In this document: piece by piece, positions 8,253 through 16,536 of the stretch
Layout of the letters: each line of letters opens with the position of its first letter
How positions within the stretch are numbered: position 1 is the first letter of the stretch
Assembly (NCBI GenBank): GCA_965203575.1
Contig: OZ241894.1
Location: 1,984,001 to 2,048,000 of the forward strand
Source: Aldehydirespirator sp965203575
GTDB lineage: Bacteria > Actinomycetota > Acidimicrobiia > Acidimicrobiales > Aldehydirespiratoraceae
Direction: 5' to 3'
Length of the DNA stretch: 64,000 nt
Translations under genes and position numbers: made by a program
Notes under the pieces: generated by a model
What the model was told of the DNA's origin: nothing
Database searches by the model: none
The model's input: only the letters and a program-made list of their open reading frames with translations

Positions 8253-8439
8253 TCTCGGGTTGGTTTTGGGTATATGCCACACACAACTGACCCGAGATTG
8301 CCCCAGCCGGGCCGTCCTCGGATTCTCGGGTTGGTTTTGGGCATGCACCGCACACAACTGACCCGAGATTGCCCCAGCCGGGTCGTCCCCGGATTCTCGG
8401 GTTGGTTTTGGGTAGATGCCACACACAACCAACCCGAGA
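8253..8439. repeat. Three copies of a 45-bp palindromic element, 71-bp period
   Basis: Copies at 8253-8297, 8324-8368 and 8395-8439 each have invariant 8-bp arms TCTCGGGT and ACCCGAGA separated by exactly 29 bp. The inner sequence includes GGTTTTGGGT and ACACAAC. They lie between the divergent msrA and deacylase genes, and the 71-bp units are direct repeats. The reverse complement matches the elements at 12273 and 12354, so this is one dispersed family. Arms could pair as a hairpin or bind a dimeric protein; no function is shown. Confidence 0.85.
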
Positions 8440-8474
8440 TTCACAGACGACCTGTCACGGCTACCCTCTGCGCA

Positions 8475-10223
8475 ATGCTCGACACGCTGATCACCGGTGG
8501 CACGCTCGTCGACGGCACCGGCGCCCCCGCCCGACCCGCCGACATCGGCGTCTCAGACGGCCGGATCGTGGCCGTGGCCGACCCCGGCGAGCTCGCCGAC
8601 GCCGACCCCGCCGACACCGTCGACGCCGACGGCCTGGTCGTGTGCCCCGGCTTCATCGATCCCCACACCCACTACGACGCCCAGATCTTCTGGGACCCGA
8701 GGGCCACCCCGTCCAACACGTTCGGCGTCACGTCCGTGGTCGGCGGCAACTGCGGCTTCTCGCTGGCCCCGCTCAGCCACCCGTCCGACGGCGAGTACCT
8801 CAAGCGCATGATGGTGAAGGTCGAGGGCATGGAGCTGGCCGCCCTCGAACAGGGCGTGCCCTGGGACTGGGAGAGCTTCGCCGACTACCTGCGGGCCGTC
8901 GAGACCAGGGGCGTGGGCGTGAACGCCGGCTTTATGGTGGGACACTGCGCGCTGCGGCGGGCGGTCATGCGCGACGACGCCGTCGGCCACGAGGCCAACG
9001 ACGACCAGATCGCCCTCATGCGGGCCCTGCTGGCCGAGTCGCTGGCCGCCGGCGGCCTCGGCTTCTCCACGGGCCGCAGCTACACCCACAACGACGGCGA
9101 CGGCCAGCCGGTGCCCAGCCGCTGGGCGTCCGAGCACGAGGTGCTGGAGCTGTGCCGGGAGACGGCCACCCACGAGGGCACCACCCTCGAGTGGGTCGCC
9201 GACGGCTGCATGAAGGGCTTCAGCGACGACGAGATCGACCTGATGACCCGCATGTCGCTGCAGGCCCAGCGCCCCCTCAACTGGAACGTGCTGACCATCG
9301 ACTCGGCCCGCCCCGACGACTACCGCAACCAGATCGCGGCCTGCGAGCAGGCGGCCGACGCCGGCGCGGTCGTGATCGCCCTCACCATGCCGATCCTGGT
9401 CGGCATGAACATGAACCTGGGCACGTTCTGCGCCCTGCACATGCTGCCCGGCTGGCCCGACGTCTTCGGCCTGCCGGTCGCCGAGCGCATGGAGGCCCTG
9501 CGCCGCCCCGAGACCCTCATCTCCCTCGAGAACGACGCGGCGAGCCCGGAGGCGGGCGTGTTCAGCCGCCTCACCGGCTGGTCCGACTACCGCATCGGCG
9601 ACACCTACTCGTCCGCCAATGAGGGCCTGAAGGGCCGCCGGGTCGGCGACATCGCCCGGGAGCGGGGCCAGCGGGACTTCTTCTGCCTGGTGGACATCTG
9701 CCTGGCCGACGATCTGCGCACCGTGCTGTGGCCGGCCCCCACCGACGACGATCCCGAGAGCTGGCGGCTGCGGGCCGAGGCCTGGGAGCATCCGGCGGTG
9801 ATGATCGGCGGCAGCGACGCGGGGGCGCACCTCGACCGCATGGCCGGCGCCTGCTACACCACGGCCTGGATCGACGACTGCCTGCGGGGCCGCCGGCTCA
9901 CCACCCTCGAGAACGCGGTGCACCATCTCACCGAGGCGCCGGCCCGGCTGTTCGGCTTGAAGGGCCGGGGCCGCATCGCCGAGGGCTGCTTCGCCGACGT
10001 CGTGCTGTTCGATCCCGACACGGTGGGCGCGCTCGAGCCGGTGCTGGTGGCCGACCTGCCCGGCGACGGCAAGCGGCTGTGGTCGGAGGCCACCGGGGTG
10101 CGCCGGGTGATGGTGAACGGCGTCACCACCGTCGTCGACGGCGAGGCCACCGACGCCCTGCCGGGCACGGTGCTGCGCTCGGGCCGCGACACCGAGACCG
10201 TCCCGGTGGGCACTGGCAGGTAA
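8475..10223 (+). CDS. N-acyl-D-amino-acid deacylase family amidohydrolase
   Basis: 582 aa starting MLDTLITGGTLVDGTGAP. The D-aminoacylase branch of the amidohydrolase superfamily is indicated by DPHTHYD (His64, His66), the metal-bridging Cys in GGNCGFS (Cys93), the HCALR block, and the catalytic Asp region GGSDAGAHLD. The C-terminal beta-sandwich closes with ADVVLFDPDTV and MVNGV. Expected reaction is hydrolysis of N-acyl-D-amino acids or related amides in the cytosol. Fifteen bases separate it from the downstream ligase, so released acyl groups may be activated by the neighbour; that coupling is inference. Confidence 0.9.
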   Translation: MLDTLITGGTLVDGTGAPARPADIGVSDGRIVAVADPGELADADPADTVDADGLVVCPGFIDPHTHYDAQIFWDPRATPSNTFGVTSVVGGNCGFSLAPLSHPSDGEYLKRMMVKVEGMELAALEQGVPWDWESFADYLRAVETRGVGVNAGFMVGHCALRRAVMRDDAVGHEANDDQIALMRALLAESLAAGGLGFSTGRSYTHNDGDGQPVPSRWASEHEVLELCRETATHEGTTLEWVADGCMKGFSDDEIDLMTRMSLQAQRPLNWNVLTIDSARPDDYRNQIAACEQAADAGAVVIALTMPILVGMNMNLGTFCALHMLPGWPDVFGLPVAERMEALRRPETLISLENDAASPEAGVFSRLTGWSDYRIGDTYSSANEGLKGRRVGDIARERGQRDFFCLVDICLADDLRTVLWPAPTDDDPESWRLRAEAWEHPAVMIGGSDAGAHLDRMAGACYTTAWIDDCLRGRRLTTLENAVHHLTEAPARLFGLKGRGRIAEGCFADVVLFDPDTVGALEPVLVADLPGDGKRLWSEATGVRRVMVNGVTTVVDGEATDALPGTVLRSGRDTETVPVGTGR

Positions 10224-10238
10224 CTAGGAGGACCGACC

Positions 10239-12233
10239 ATGGCCGAAGGCGCGATCGAGATCTACGAGACCGAGGACCGCACGTTCCCGCCGCCGCCGGA
10301 CTTCGCGGCCGCGGCCCAGGCCGCCGACCGGTCGATGTACGACGAGGCCGCCGCCGACTTCGAGGCGTTCTGGGCCGGCCAGGCCCGGGACCTGCTCGAC
10401 TGGCACACCGACTTCCACACCACGCTGGAGTGGGACCTGCCGTTCGCCAAGTGGTTCGTGGGCGGGCAGCTCAACGTGTCGTACAACTGCCTGGACCGCC
10501 ACGTCGCTGCGGGCCGGGGCGACAAGGTGGCCTTCCACTGGGAGGGCGAGCCGGGCGACACCCGCACCATCACCTACTCCGAGCTGCTCGACGACGTGCA
10601 GCGCTTCGCCAACGTGCTGCTGCGCCTGGGCCTGCGCAGGGGCGACCGCATCGCGGTGTACATGCCGATGATCCCGGAGCTGGCTGTCACCATGCTGGCC
10701 TGCACCCGCATCGGGGTGGCCCATTCGGTGATCTTCGGCGGCTTCTCGCCCGACGCCATCACCGACCGCTGCGCCGACGCCGAGGCCCGGCTGGTGGTCA
10801 CCGCCGACGCCGGCTACCGCCGGGGCGCCCCCTCGGCCCTCAAGCCCAATGTGGATCTGGCCCTGTCGGCCGGCGCCCCGTCGGTGGAGCACGTGGTGGT
10901 GGTGGACCGCTGCGGCACCGACCCGGTGATGGTCGAGGGCCGGGACCTGTGGTGGCACGACCTGATGGCCGAGGCCGCCCCCGACTGCCCGGCCGAGCCG
11001 ATGGACTCCGAGCAGCTGCTGTACCTGCTGTACACGTCGGGCACGACGGCCAAGCCGAAGGGGATCATGCACACCACCGGCGGGTACCTGACCCAGGTGG
11101 CGTTCACCCACCGCTACGTGTTCGATCTGCGGCCCGACACCGACGTGTTCTGGTGCGCGGCCGACATCGGCTGGGTGACCGGCCACAGCTACATCGTGTA
11201 CGGGCCGCTGGCCAACGGGGCCACGTCGGTGATGTACGAGGGCACGCCGGACACGCCCCGCCCGTCGGAGCGCTCCGGGGACCGGGCCGGCTGGGCCAAG
11301 GACCGGCTGTGGGACATCATCGAGCGCTACGGCGTGACCCAGCTGTACACCGCGCCGACGGCGATCCGCACGTTCATGAAGTGGGGCGAGCAGTGGCCGG
11401 CGGGCCGGGACCTGTCGAGCCTGCGGGTGCTGGGCACGGTGGGGGAGCCCATCAACCCCGAGGCGTGGATGTGGTATCACCGCCATATCGGCGGCGAGCG
11501 CTGCCCGGTGGTGGACACGTGGTGGCAGACCGAGACCGGCGGCCACATGATCACGCCGCTGCCGGGGGTGACGACCACCAAGCCGGGCTCGGCCACCCAG
11601 CCGCTGCCGGGGGTGTTCGCCGAGGTGGTGGACGACGGCGGCAACGTGGTGGCCGAGGGCGGCGGGTACCTGACCATCATCCGGCCGTGGCCGTCGATGC
11701 TGCGGGGGATCTGGGGCGACCCGGAGCGCTACCGCGAGACTTACTGGTCGGAGTTCGAGGGCCGCTATTTCGCCGGCGACGGGGCCCGGGTGGACGCCGA
11801 CGGCTATCTGTGGCTGCTGGGCCGGGTGGACGACGTGATGAACGTGTCGGGCCACCGGATCTCCACCACCGAGGTGGAGTCGGCGCTGGTGGACCATCCG
11901 GCGGTGGCCGAGGCGGCGGTGGTGGGCGCGTCCGACGACATCACCGGCCAGGCGATCGTGGGCTATGTGATCCTGGTGGGTACTGCGGTGGCGTCGGATG
12001 AGCTGCGGGAGGAGGTCCGCCAGCACGTCGCGGTGAAGCTGGGGCCGACGGCTCGGCCGAAGGCGGTGTTCCTGGTCCCCGACCTGCCCAAGACCCGTTC
12101 GGGCAAGATCATGCGCCGCCTGCTGCGTGACGTGGCCGACGGCCGGGATCTGGGCGACACCACCACGCTGGCCGATCCGGGCGTGGTGGCCGAGATCCGG
12201 GACCGGGCCGCCGAAGCCGCCGACGAGGAGTGA
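10239..12233 (+). CDS. acs: Acetyl-CoA-synthetase-type AMP-forming ligase
   Basis: 664 aa, near the usual ~650 of Acs, with AGGAGG eight bases before ATG 10239. N-terminal ACAS domain, AMP-binding core with P-loop YTSGTTAKPKG (265-275), VFWCAADIGWVTGHSY, TWWQTETGGHM carrying the acyl-pocket Trp, and C-terminal KTRSGKIMRRLLR with the regulatory lysine. It activates a short acyl group through acyl-AMP to acyl-CoA. Clusters with the upstream deacylase. Acetate is the default substrate, but a propionate/other acyl preference is not excluded. Confidence 0.93.
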   Translation: MAEGAIEIYETEDRTFPPPPDFAAAAQAADRSMYDEAAADFEAFWAGQARDLLDWHTDFHTTLEWDLPFAKWFVGGQLNVSYNCLDRHVAAGRGDKVAFHWEGEPGDTRTITYSELLDDVQRFANVLLRLGLRRGDRIAVYMPMIPELAVTMLACTRIGVAHSVIFGGFSPDAITDRCADAEARLVVTADAGYRRGAPSALKPNVDLALSAGAPSVEHVVVVDRCGTDPVMVEGRDLWWHDLMAEAAPDCPAEPMDSEQLLYLLYTSGTTAKPKGIMHTTGGYLTQVAFTHRYVFDLRPDTDVFWCAADIGWVTGHSYIVYGPLANGATSVMYEGTPDTPRPSERSGDRAGWAKDRLWDIIERYGVTQLYTAPTAIRTFMKWGEQWPAGRDLSSLRVLGTVGEPINPEAWMWYHRHIGGERCPVVDTWWQTETGGHMITPLPGVTTTKPGSATQPLPGVFAEVVDDGGNVVAEGGGYLTIIRPWPSMLRGIWGDPERYRETYWSEFEGRYFAGDGARVDADGYLWLLGRVDDVMNVSGHRISTTEVESALVDHPAVAEAAVVGASDDITGQAIVGYVILVGTAVASDELREEVRQHVAVKLGPTARPKAVFLVPDLPKTRSGKIMRRLLRDVADGRDLGDTTTLADPGVVAEIRDRAAEAADEE

Positions 12234-12272
12234 CCGTCTCGCCGCCGCCAGCCGCTGCCGCCGACCGCTGGT

Positions 12273-12398
12273 TCTCGGGTCGCTGTTGTGGACTGGGCAC
12301 CCATAACCGACCCGAGATTGTGGGTGCGGGTCTCGTCGCCGCCGACCGCTGGTTCTCGGGTCGCTGTTGTGGACTGGGCACCCATAACCGACCCGAGA
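12273..12398. repeat. Two copies of the 45-bp palindromic element, 81-bp period
   Basis: Copies at 12273-12317 and 12354-12398 have the same 8-bp arms TCTCGGGT/ACCCGAGA and exact 29-bp spacer as the set at 8253-8439, with opposite orientation. Shared inner sequence includes GTTGTG and ACCCATAACC. They lie between the ligase stop and the HAD gene start. The arrangement is not that of a normal Rho-independent terminator because no T-tract follows. Confidence 0.85.
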
Positions 12399-12414
12399 TT
12401 GTGACGGCGGGCCG

Positions 12415-12960
12415 GTGAGCACCCCCGACAACTGGTATTTCCGCGACGGCGGGGCTGACAGCGCGGCTGACGGCGGGGCGCCGGCCGGCGGGCCGCTGGT
12501 GATCCTGGACCTCGACGGCATTATCTCCGACGCCACGCACCGCCAGCACTTCCTGCGGGGCGCGTTCAAGGACTTCCGGGGCTTCTTCACCGCCGCCCCC
12601 GACGACCCGCCGTACGAGACCGGCCTGGCCCTGGCCGCCTCGATCGCCGACGACCACACCGTGGCGATACTGACAGCCCGCCCCCACTACATGGCTACCG
12701 ACACCCGCCGCTGGCTGGCCGCCAACGACGTCCGCCACGACCTGCTGATCCTGCGCCCGGAGCACGGCCGGGGATCGAGGGGCCCGTCGGCCGACTTCAA
12801 GCGCAACGAGCTGAACCGCCTGCGAGCCGCCGGCTACGAGATAACCGCGGCCATCGACGACGACGAGCGGATCATCGAGATGTACCGCTCCGAGGGTGTG
12901 TTCGCCCTCTACGTCCATTCCGGCTACTACGAGCGAGACGACGCAGCGAGGACCCTGTAG
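12415..12960 (+). CDS. HAD-superfamily phosphatase (polynucleotide 3'-phosphatase-like)
   Basis: 181 aa from a GTG start. Motif I is VILDLDGIISDATHR (DxD), motif II is ILTARP, and motif IV is AIDDDERIIEMY. The cap between motifs I and II is short, as in Pnkp/T4 PseT-type 3'-phosphatase domains of phage and bacteria. Probably a small soluble phosphatase; nucleic-acid substrate is a guess from the closest-looking subgroup. The last ~23 codons and stop are repeated in tandem downstream. Confidence 0.7.
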   Translation: MSTPDNWYFRDGGADSAADGGAPAGGPLVILDLDGIISDATHRQHFLRGAFKDFRGFFTAAPDDPPYETGLALAASIADDHTVAILTARPHYMATDTRRWLAANDVRHDLLILRPEHGRGSRGPSADFKRNELNRLRAAGYEITAAIDDDERIIEMYRSEGVFALYVHSGYYERDDAARTL

Positions 12961-13066
12961 AGCGAAGGTGTCTTCGCCCTCTACGTCCACTCCGGCTACT
13001 ACGAGCGAGACGACGCGGCGAGGACCCTGTAGAGCGGCGGTGTTGTTCGCCCTCTACGTCCATTCC
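12889..13066. repeat. 72-bp tandem duplication of the HAD gene 3' end
   Basis: The final ~72 bp of the HAD gene, including its TAG (12958-12960), is repeated at 12961-13032 with its own TAG, and again partly from 13033 to about 13066. The period is a multiple of three and each copy repeats FALYVHSGYYERDDAARTL followed by stop. Later copies lie after the first stop and are not translated. No other gene is seen from 12961 to 13164. Confidence 0.85.
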
Positions 13067-13164
13067 AGCGGGCGGGGCGGCGGCGTGGAGTTGCGTGCCG
13101 GGTGCCCCAAACCGGCTCTTACCTTCGGGCGGTAGGTTGGGGGCGCAAGCGGAGGTGACGGACG

Positions 13165-14031
13165 ATGTTCAACGCGGCGAAGACGTTCACGCTGCTGGCC
13201 CTGCTCGGCGGCCTGTTCATAGTTATCGGCGGCGCTCTCGCCCAGGAGACCGGCCTGGTGCTGGGCCTGATCCTGGGCATTGCCATAGCCGGGGGCAGCT
13301 ACTGGTTCAGCGACAAGCTGGCCATCGCCTCGGCCCGGGCCCAGCCGGTGACCGCGGCCGACATGCCCGAGTACTACGAGATCATGGTCAACCTGTGCAT
13401 GAGGGCGCAGATGCCCATGCCGAAGCTGTACATCTCGCCGAACCCGCAGCCCAACGCCTTCGCCACGGGACGCAACCCCAACAACGCCGCGGTGTGCATC
13501 ACGCAGGGGCTGACCCAGGCCATGGGCTGGGACGAGATCCGGGGTGTGCTGGCCCATGAGCTGGCCCATATCCGCAACCGCGACATCCTGATCGGCTCGG
13601 TGGCCGCGGCCGTGGGCATGGCGGTGACGTTCATCGCCAACATGGCCATGTGGGGCGCGATGTTCGCCGGCGGGCGCGGCGACCGTGACAACAACGTGCT
13701 CGGCCAGCTGGTCCTGGCCATCCTGGCCCCGATCGCGGCGGCGATGATCCAGGCCGCCATCAGCCGCAGCCGCGAGTTCCAGGCCGACGCGTCGGCGGCG
13801 AGGCTGATCGGCGACGGCCGTCCCCTGGCCCGGGCGCTGGAGCGTCTGGAGGTGTACTCCCAGCGGATCCCGTCGGGCGTGAACCCGAGCCAGGCGTCGA
13901 ACTACATCATCGACCCGCTGAAGGCCCAGGCCCGCGGCGGCGGTGGCGGGGGAGGCTTCGGCAAGCTGTTCTCGACGCACCCGCCCACCGCCGAGCGCAT
14001 CCGCCGCCTAGAGTCCCGCGACTGGGAGTAG
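13165..14031 (+). CDS. htpX: M48-family zinc metalloprotease HtpX
   Basis: 288 aa with a GGAGGTGACG ribosome site. Two N-terminal TM helices (AKTFTLLALLGGLFIVIGG; GLVLGLILGIAIAGGSYWF) precede the zinc motif HELAH (131-135) in VLAHELAHIRNRDIL; the third ligand Glu lies in SREFQADASAARL after two further helices. The C-terminus has the usual FSTHPPTAERIRRL. Membrane-bound protease for quality control of damaged membrane proteins. Confidence 0.94.
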   Translation: MFNAAKTFTLLALLGGLFIVIGGALAQETGLVLGLILGIAIAGGSYWFSDKLAIASARAQPVTAADMPEYYEIMVNLCMRAQMPMPKLYISPNPQPNAFATGRNPNNAAVCITQGLTQAMGWDEIRGVLAHELAHIRNRDILIGSVAAAVGMAVTFIANMAMWGAMFAGGRGDRDNNVLGQLVLAILAPIAAAMIQAAISRSREFQADASAARLIGDGRPLARALERLEVYSQRIPSGVNPSQASNYIIDPLKAQARGGGGGGGFGKLFSTHPPTAERIRRLESRDWE

Positions 14032-14122
14032 CCCCGCATTCCAACCGAGGGAGCGGGGCACCACCCGTCCCAGCTTGGCAGCCTCTCGATGAGCCCCACC
14101 GTTCGCTCGTGCGGGGCGGTGG

Positions 14123-14431
14123 TCAGGGCTGCTTGAGGATCTCGTGGTCGCCGCACCGGCGCCAGATGACGTGCCGCTGACCGGGGACGACCTCCTCACC
14201 CCACGAGAAGGTCGCCCTGCCGTCTCCTGCCCATCTCATCTCGAACACACCTGGTGTGCCCTTCACGCCCTTGATCCCGAGGCCGCGACGAAAGGAGCTG
14301 CGCAGTCCCGCCTCCATTTCCTTCAGGTCATCGACGAACTCGTCTTTCACTGTCAGGAAGAGTTCCTGCTGATCCTTGGGGAGGCGCTTCCAGTCCCGTA
14401 GGAAGCGATTCTCCCAGTCGTAGGTGGGCAT
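14123..14431 (-). CDS. RelE/ParE-like toxin-family protein
   Basis: 102 aa: MPTYDWENRFLRDWKRLPKDQQ, then LRSSFRRGLGIKGVKGTPGVFEMRWAGDGRATFSWG and HVIWRRCGDHEIL. The pattern (helix hairpin, then beta-strands with FEMRW...RATFSW and a terminal RRxGxHxIL) fits the RelE/ParE fold of mRNA interferases. No classical antitoxin is immediately adjacent; the upstream gene on the same strand (14461-15180) is unrelated to known antitoxins but ends 29 bp away and may be its partner. Confidence 0.65.
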   Translation of the reverse strand: MPTYDWENRFLRDWKRLPKDQQELFLTVKDEFVDDLKEMEAGLRSSFRRGLGIKGVKGTPGVFEMRWAGDGRATFSWGEEVVPGQRHVIWRRCGDHEILKQP

Positions 14432-14460
14432 GACCGGCCCCAGGATCCGCAGCGGGCCGA

Positions 14461-15180
14461 CTAGTCACATACAACCGGGTCTGAGAGCATGGCCATTTCT
14501 GTGGCGAGCATTTCGGCACCGCTCAGGAAGAGGACGCCTCGGCCGGCGGCGATGTCGGCGTCGGGGTCGGGCAGGTCGTCATCGTCGAGGTCCTCGGCGA
14601 CCAAGGCCCTCACTTCGGCCACCTTGTCCTCGAGGTTCGGGAAGAGGCCCTTGAGTGCGGCGATGAACTCGTCGGAGCTGTCGCAGCGGACGTGCAGCCG
14701 CTTGATGTAGTACATGACTTCGTCGTAGTGGGCGTCGGGGTCGTCGGACCAGGCCTCGTCGGGCTGGTCGTCCGCGCCGCGCCTGTCGGGGCCGGCGATC
14801 TGCGCCAGGTTCAACGCAGTCAACTCAGCGGTGATGGGGAAGCAGATCCATGGACCCGGGCCAAGTTCGGCGGTCGCGTCGGCTTCGTTGTGGTGGCCGA
14901 AGGCGATTTCCGCTCCGGCGCTGATTCGGGCGACCTTGTTCTCTAGGTCGGGGAAGAGACCGCTGAGTTCGCCGATGAATTCTTCGGCGCTGTCGCACCG
15001 CCTATAAAGCCTCCGCATGTAGTCGACGACTTCCTCGTAGTGGGCGTCGGGGTCGTCGAACCAGGCCTTGTCGGGCTTGGTGTCCTCCACGGAAGCCACG
15101 CTAGCTCCCCTGCCATGGGTGACGGAGGCGGTGGATATACCCGAGCCTTCAAGAGTGTCTTGCAATACTTCAGAGTTCAT
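14461..15180 (-). CDS. Acidic protein with two internal ~52-residue repeats, unknown function
   Basis: 239 aa starting MNSEVLQDTLEGS. Two repeats of about 52 residues share the core DDPDAHYxEVxxYxxRL, CDSxxEFIxxLxGLFPxLExKVA. They are separated by a segment with FGHHNEADATAELGPGPW. The protein is acidic and soluble, with no signal or TM. The following RelE-like gene is on the same strand, so an antitoxin role is possible but unproven. A canonical-looking promoter ends at the ATG (see 15188-15215), suggesting a leaderless transcript. Confidence 0.65.
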   Translation of the reverse strand: MNSEVLQDTLEGSGISTASVTHGRGASVASVEDTKPDKAWFDDPDAHYEEVVDYMRRLYRRCDSAEEFIGELSGLFPDLENKVARISAGAEIAFGHHNEADATAELGPGPWICFPITAELTALNLAQIAGPDRRGADDQPDEAWSDDPDAHYDEVMYYIKRLHVRCDSSDEFIAALKGLFPNLEDKVAEVRALVAEDLDDDDLPDPDADIAAGRGVLFLSGAEMLATEMAMLSDPVVCD

Positions 15181-15187
15181 GGACAGC

Positions 15188-15215
15188 AATATAACTGTCT
15201 GAAATCGTCTTGCAA
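15188..15215 (-). promoter_or_regulatory. Predicted sigma-70-type promoter for the 14461-15180 gene
   Basis: On the minus strand TTGCAA (15215-15210) is followed after 16 bp by TATATT (15193-15188). The start point would fall about 7 nt downstream, at or next to the ATG at 15180, which predicts a leaderless mRNA as is common in actinobacteria. Confidence 0.55.
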
Positions 15216-15287
15216 CCGCCCGTGGGCACGGCCGCCGCGAGCTGGCGGATCCAGGCCGGCGGATGGCCCGCGCCATGCAGCCTCCGG

Positions 15288-15776
15288 CTAGTCGCGGAAG
15301 TTGATGTATTGGAGGGGGACGTCGAAGTCGGCTTCTTTGAGCGCGGTGATCACGGCTTGGAGGTCGTCGCGCTTCTTGGACTGCACCCGCAGCTGGTCGC
15401 CCTGGGTGGACGACTGCACGCCTTTGATGCGCAGGCCCTTGATGAACTTGTTGAGTTCCCGGGCCCGGTCCGACGAGATGCCGGCTCGCAGGGCGGCGAC
15501 CTGCCGCACGGTGGCCCCGGCGGCCTCCTGGACCTTGCCGTAGTCGAGGGCCTTGAGCGACACCTTGCGCCGCACCAGCTTCTCCTCGAGCACGACGCGG
15601 GCGGCGGCCAGCCGGTCCTCGGTGGAGGAGTTCATGGTGATGGAGCCGTCGCCGAGCACGATCGATGTGCCGGTGTTGCGGAAGTCGTAGCGGGTGTTGA
15701 CCTCCCGTGCCGCCTGGTCCACGGCGTTGCGGACTTCCTGCATGTCGAGCCGGCTGACTACGTCGAAGGTGGGCAT
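15288..15776 (-). CDS. YajQ-family nucleotide-binding protein
   Basis: 162 aa with the full YajQ/UPF0234 pattern: MPTFDVVSRLDMQEVRNAVDQ, RYDFRNTG, LKALDYGKVQEA, KGLRIKGVQSSTQGDQLRV, SKKRDDLQAVI, LQYINFRD. Some family members bind cyclic di-GMP or nucleic acid. Length matches the family. Followed upstream by tRNA-Tyr on the other strand. Confidence 0.95.
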   Translation of the reverse strand: MPTFDVVSRLDMQEVRNAVDQAAREVNTRYDFRNTGTSIVLGDGSITMNSSTEDRLAAARVVLEEKLVRRKVSLKALDYGKVQEAAGATVRQVAALRAGISSDRARELNKFIKGLRIKGVQSSTQGDQLRVQSKKRDDLQAVITALKEADFDVPLQYINFRD

Positions 15777-15808
15777 GGGACTCCTGGTGGTATCGTGCTG
15801 GCCCGTCT

Positions 15809-15890
15809 GGGTCGGTGCCCGAGCGGCCAAAGGGAACGGGCTGTAAACCCGTCGGCTAAGCCTACGGAGGTTCGAATCCTCCCCGGCCCA
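15809..15890 (+). tRNA. tRNA-Tyr (anticodon GTA)
   Basis: Acceptor GGGTCGG (15809-15815) pairs with CCGGCCC near 15889 with one G-U. The anticodon loop CTGTAAA gives GTA at 15843-15845. A long class II variable arm and the T-loop GGTTCGAATCC are present, and the discriminator is A. CCA is not encoded. Long variable arm plus GTA anticodon is typical of bacterial tRNA-Tyr. Confidence 0.95.
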
Positions 15891-15948
15891 CACCATTCAC
15901 TCTGCCAGCTCTCCGGTTGCCGTCGGGATCGACTGACATTAGTTTGAT

Positions 15949-15967
15949 GTCAATCGATGCGATTGAC
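15949..15967. promoter_or_regulatory. Palindromic operator upstream of the RHH antitoxin
   Basis: GTCAATC (15949-15955) and GATTGAC (15961-15967) form a perfect 7-bp inverted repeat with a 5-bp centre, 23 bp before the antitoxin ATG. It fits autoregulation by the ribbon-helix-helix antitoxin. Confidence 0.6.
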
Positions 15968-15990
15968 TTCCGGCCGACGAAGGAGTCAGC

Positions 15991-16212
15991 ATGAGCCAGA
16001 TCACCGCCCGGGTTCCCGATGAGCTTGTTGAGGCGCTGGATGCGGCCGCTGAGGATCTGAAGCGCAGCCGGGCCGACATCATTCGCCACGCCTTGGAACG
16101 CTATTTGGAGGATTACGACGATCTCGATGTGGCCCTTGAGCGCCTGCGAGACCCAGCCGACCCGGTACTCGATTGGGACGAGGTCCGACAAGAGCTGCTC
16201 AGTTTGGATTGA
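15991..16212 (+). CDS. Ribbon-helix-helix antitoxin (RelB/ParD-like)
   Basis: 73 aa: MSQITARVPDELVEALDAAAEDLKRSRADIIRHALERYLED is a typical RHH DNA-binding N-terminus (beta-strand ITARVP, two helices with SRADIIRHALERYL). The acidic C-terminus (VLDWDEVRQELLSLD) would bind the toxin. The downstream RelE-like gene starts 46 bp on, forming a type II module with a palindromic operator upstream. Ribosome site GAAGGAGT precedes the ATG. Confidence 0.88.
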   Translation: MSQITARVPDELVEALDAAAEDLKRSRADIIRHALERYLEDYDDLDVALERLRDPADPVLDWDEVRQELLSLD

Positions 16213-16258
16213 TCTCCGCGCGGCCAGAGAACGAGAGATGGCGCAGAAGCCGTAGCCG

Positions 16259-16522
16259 ATGGCCGCATACTCAGTCCGGATCAAGCGCAGCGCCACCCGA
16301 GACCTGGCGCAGGTTGCTCGCCAGGATCGCGAGCGCATTGTGTACGCCATTGATCGTCTCGGCGAGCAGCCGCATGCGGGCTATCCGCTGAAGGGAGCCT
16401 TGCGGGGCCTTCGCCGCATACGCGTCGGCGACTACAGGGTCGTATACGAAGTGCTCGACAATGAACTGGTGGTCCTCGTTGTTCGAGCCGCCCATCGCCG
16501 GGAGGCCTATCGCCGCCGCTAG
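16259..16522 (+). CDS. RelE/ParE-family toxin
   Basis: 87 aa: MAAYSVRIKRSATRDLAQVARQDRERIVYAIDRL, KGALRGLRRIRVGDYRVVYEVLDNELVVLVVRAAHRREAYRR. The LRxxRVGDYRVVYE strand and terminal HRREAYRR with basic catalytic residues are diagnostic of RelE-type ribosome-dependent mRNA interferases. Forms a type II toxin-antitoxin operon with the RHH gene at 15991. Confidence 0.9.
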   Translation: MAAYSVRIKRSATRDLAQVARQDRERIVYAIDRLGEQPHAGYPLKGALRGLRRIRVGDYRVVYEVLDNELVVLVVRAAHRREAYRRR

Positions 16523-16536
16523 ACCGCCAGCTCCCG

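Noticed and set aside
8253..8439. CRISPR-like regular spacing of repeats
   Set aside because: Only three units of 71 bp, the intervening sequence is itself repeated, and no cas genes are present. It is a palindromic element family.
10224..12659. Very long minus-strand frame opposite the acetyl-CoA-synthetase-type gene
   Set aside because: His/Arg/Pro-rich translation without domains, explained as a GC-rich shadow of a clear gene on the plus strand.
12961..13032. Independent small gene repeating the HAD C-terminus
   Set aside because: No start codon or ribosome site; simple tandem duplication behind the stop.
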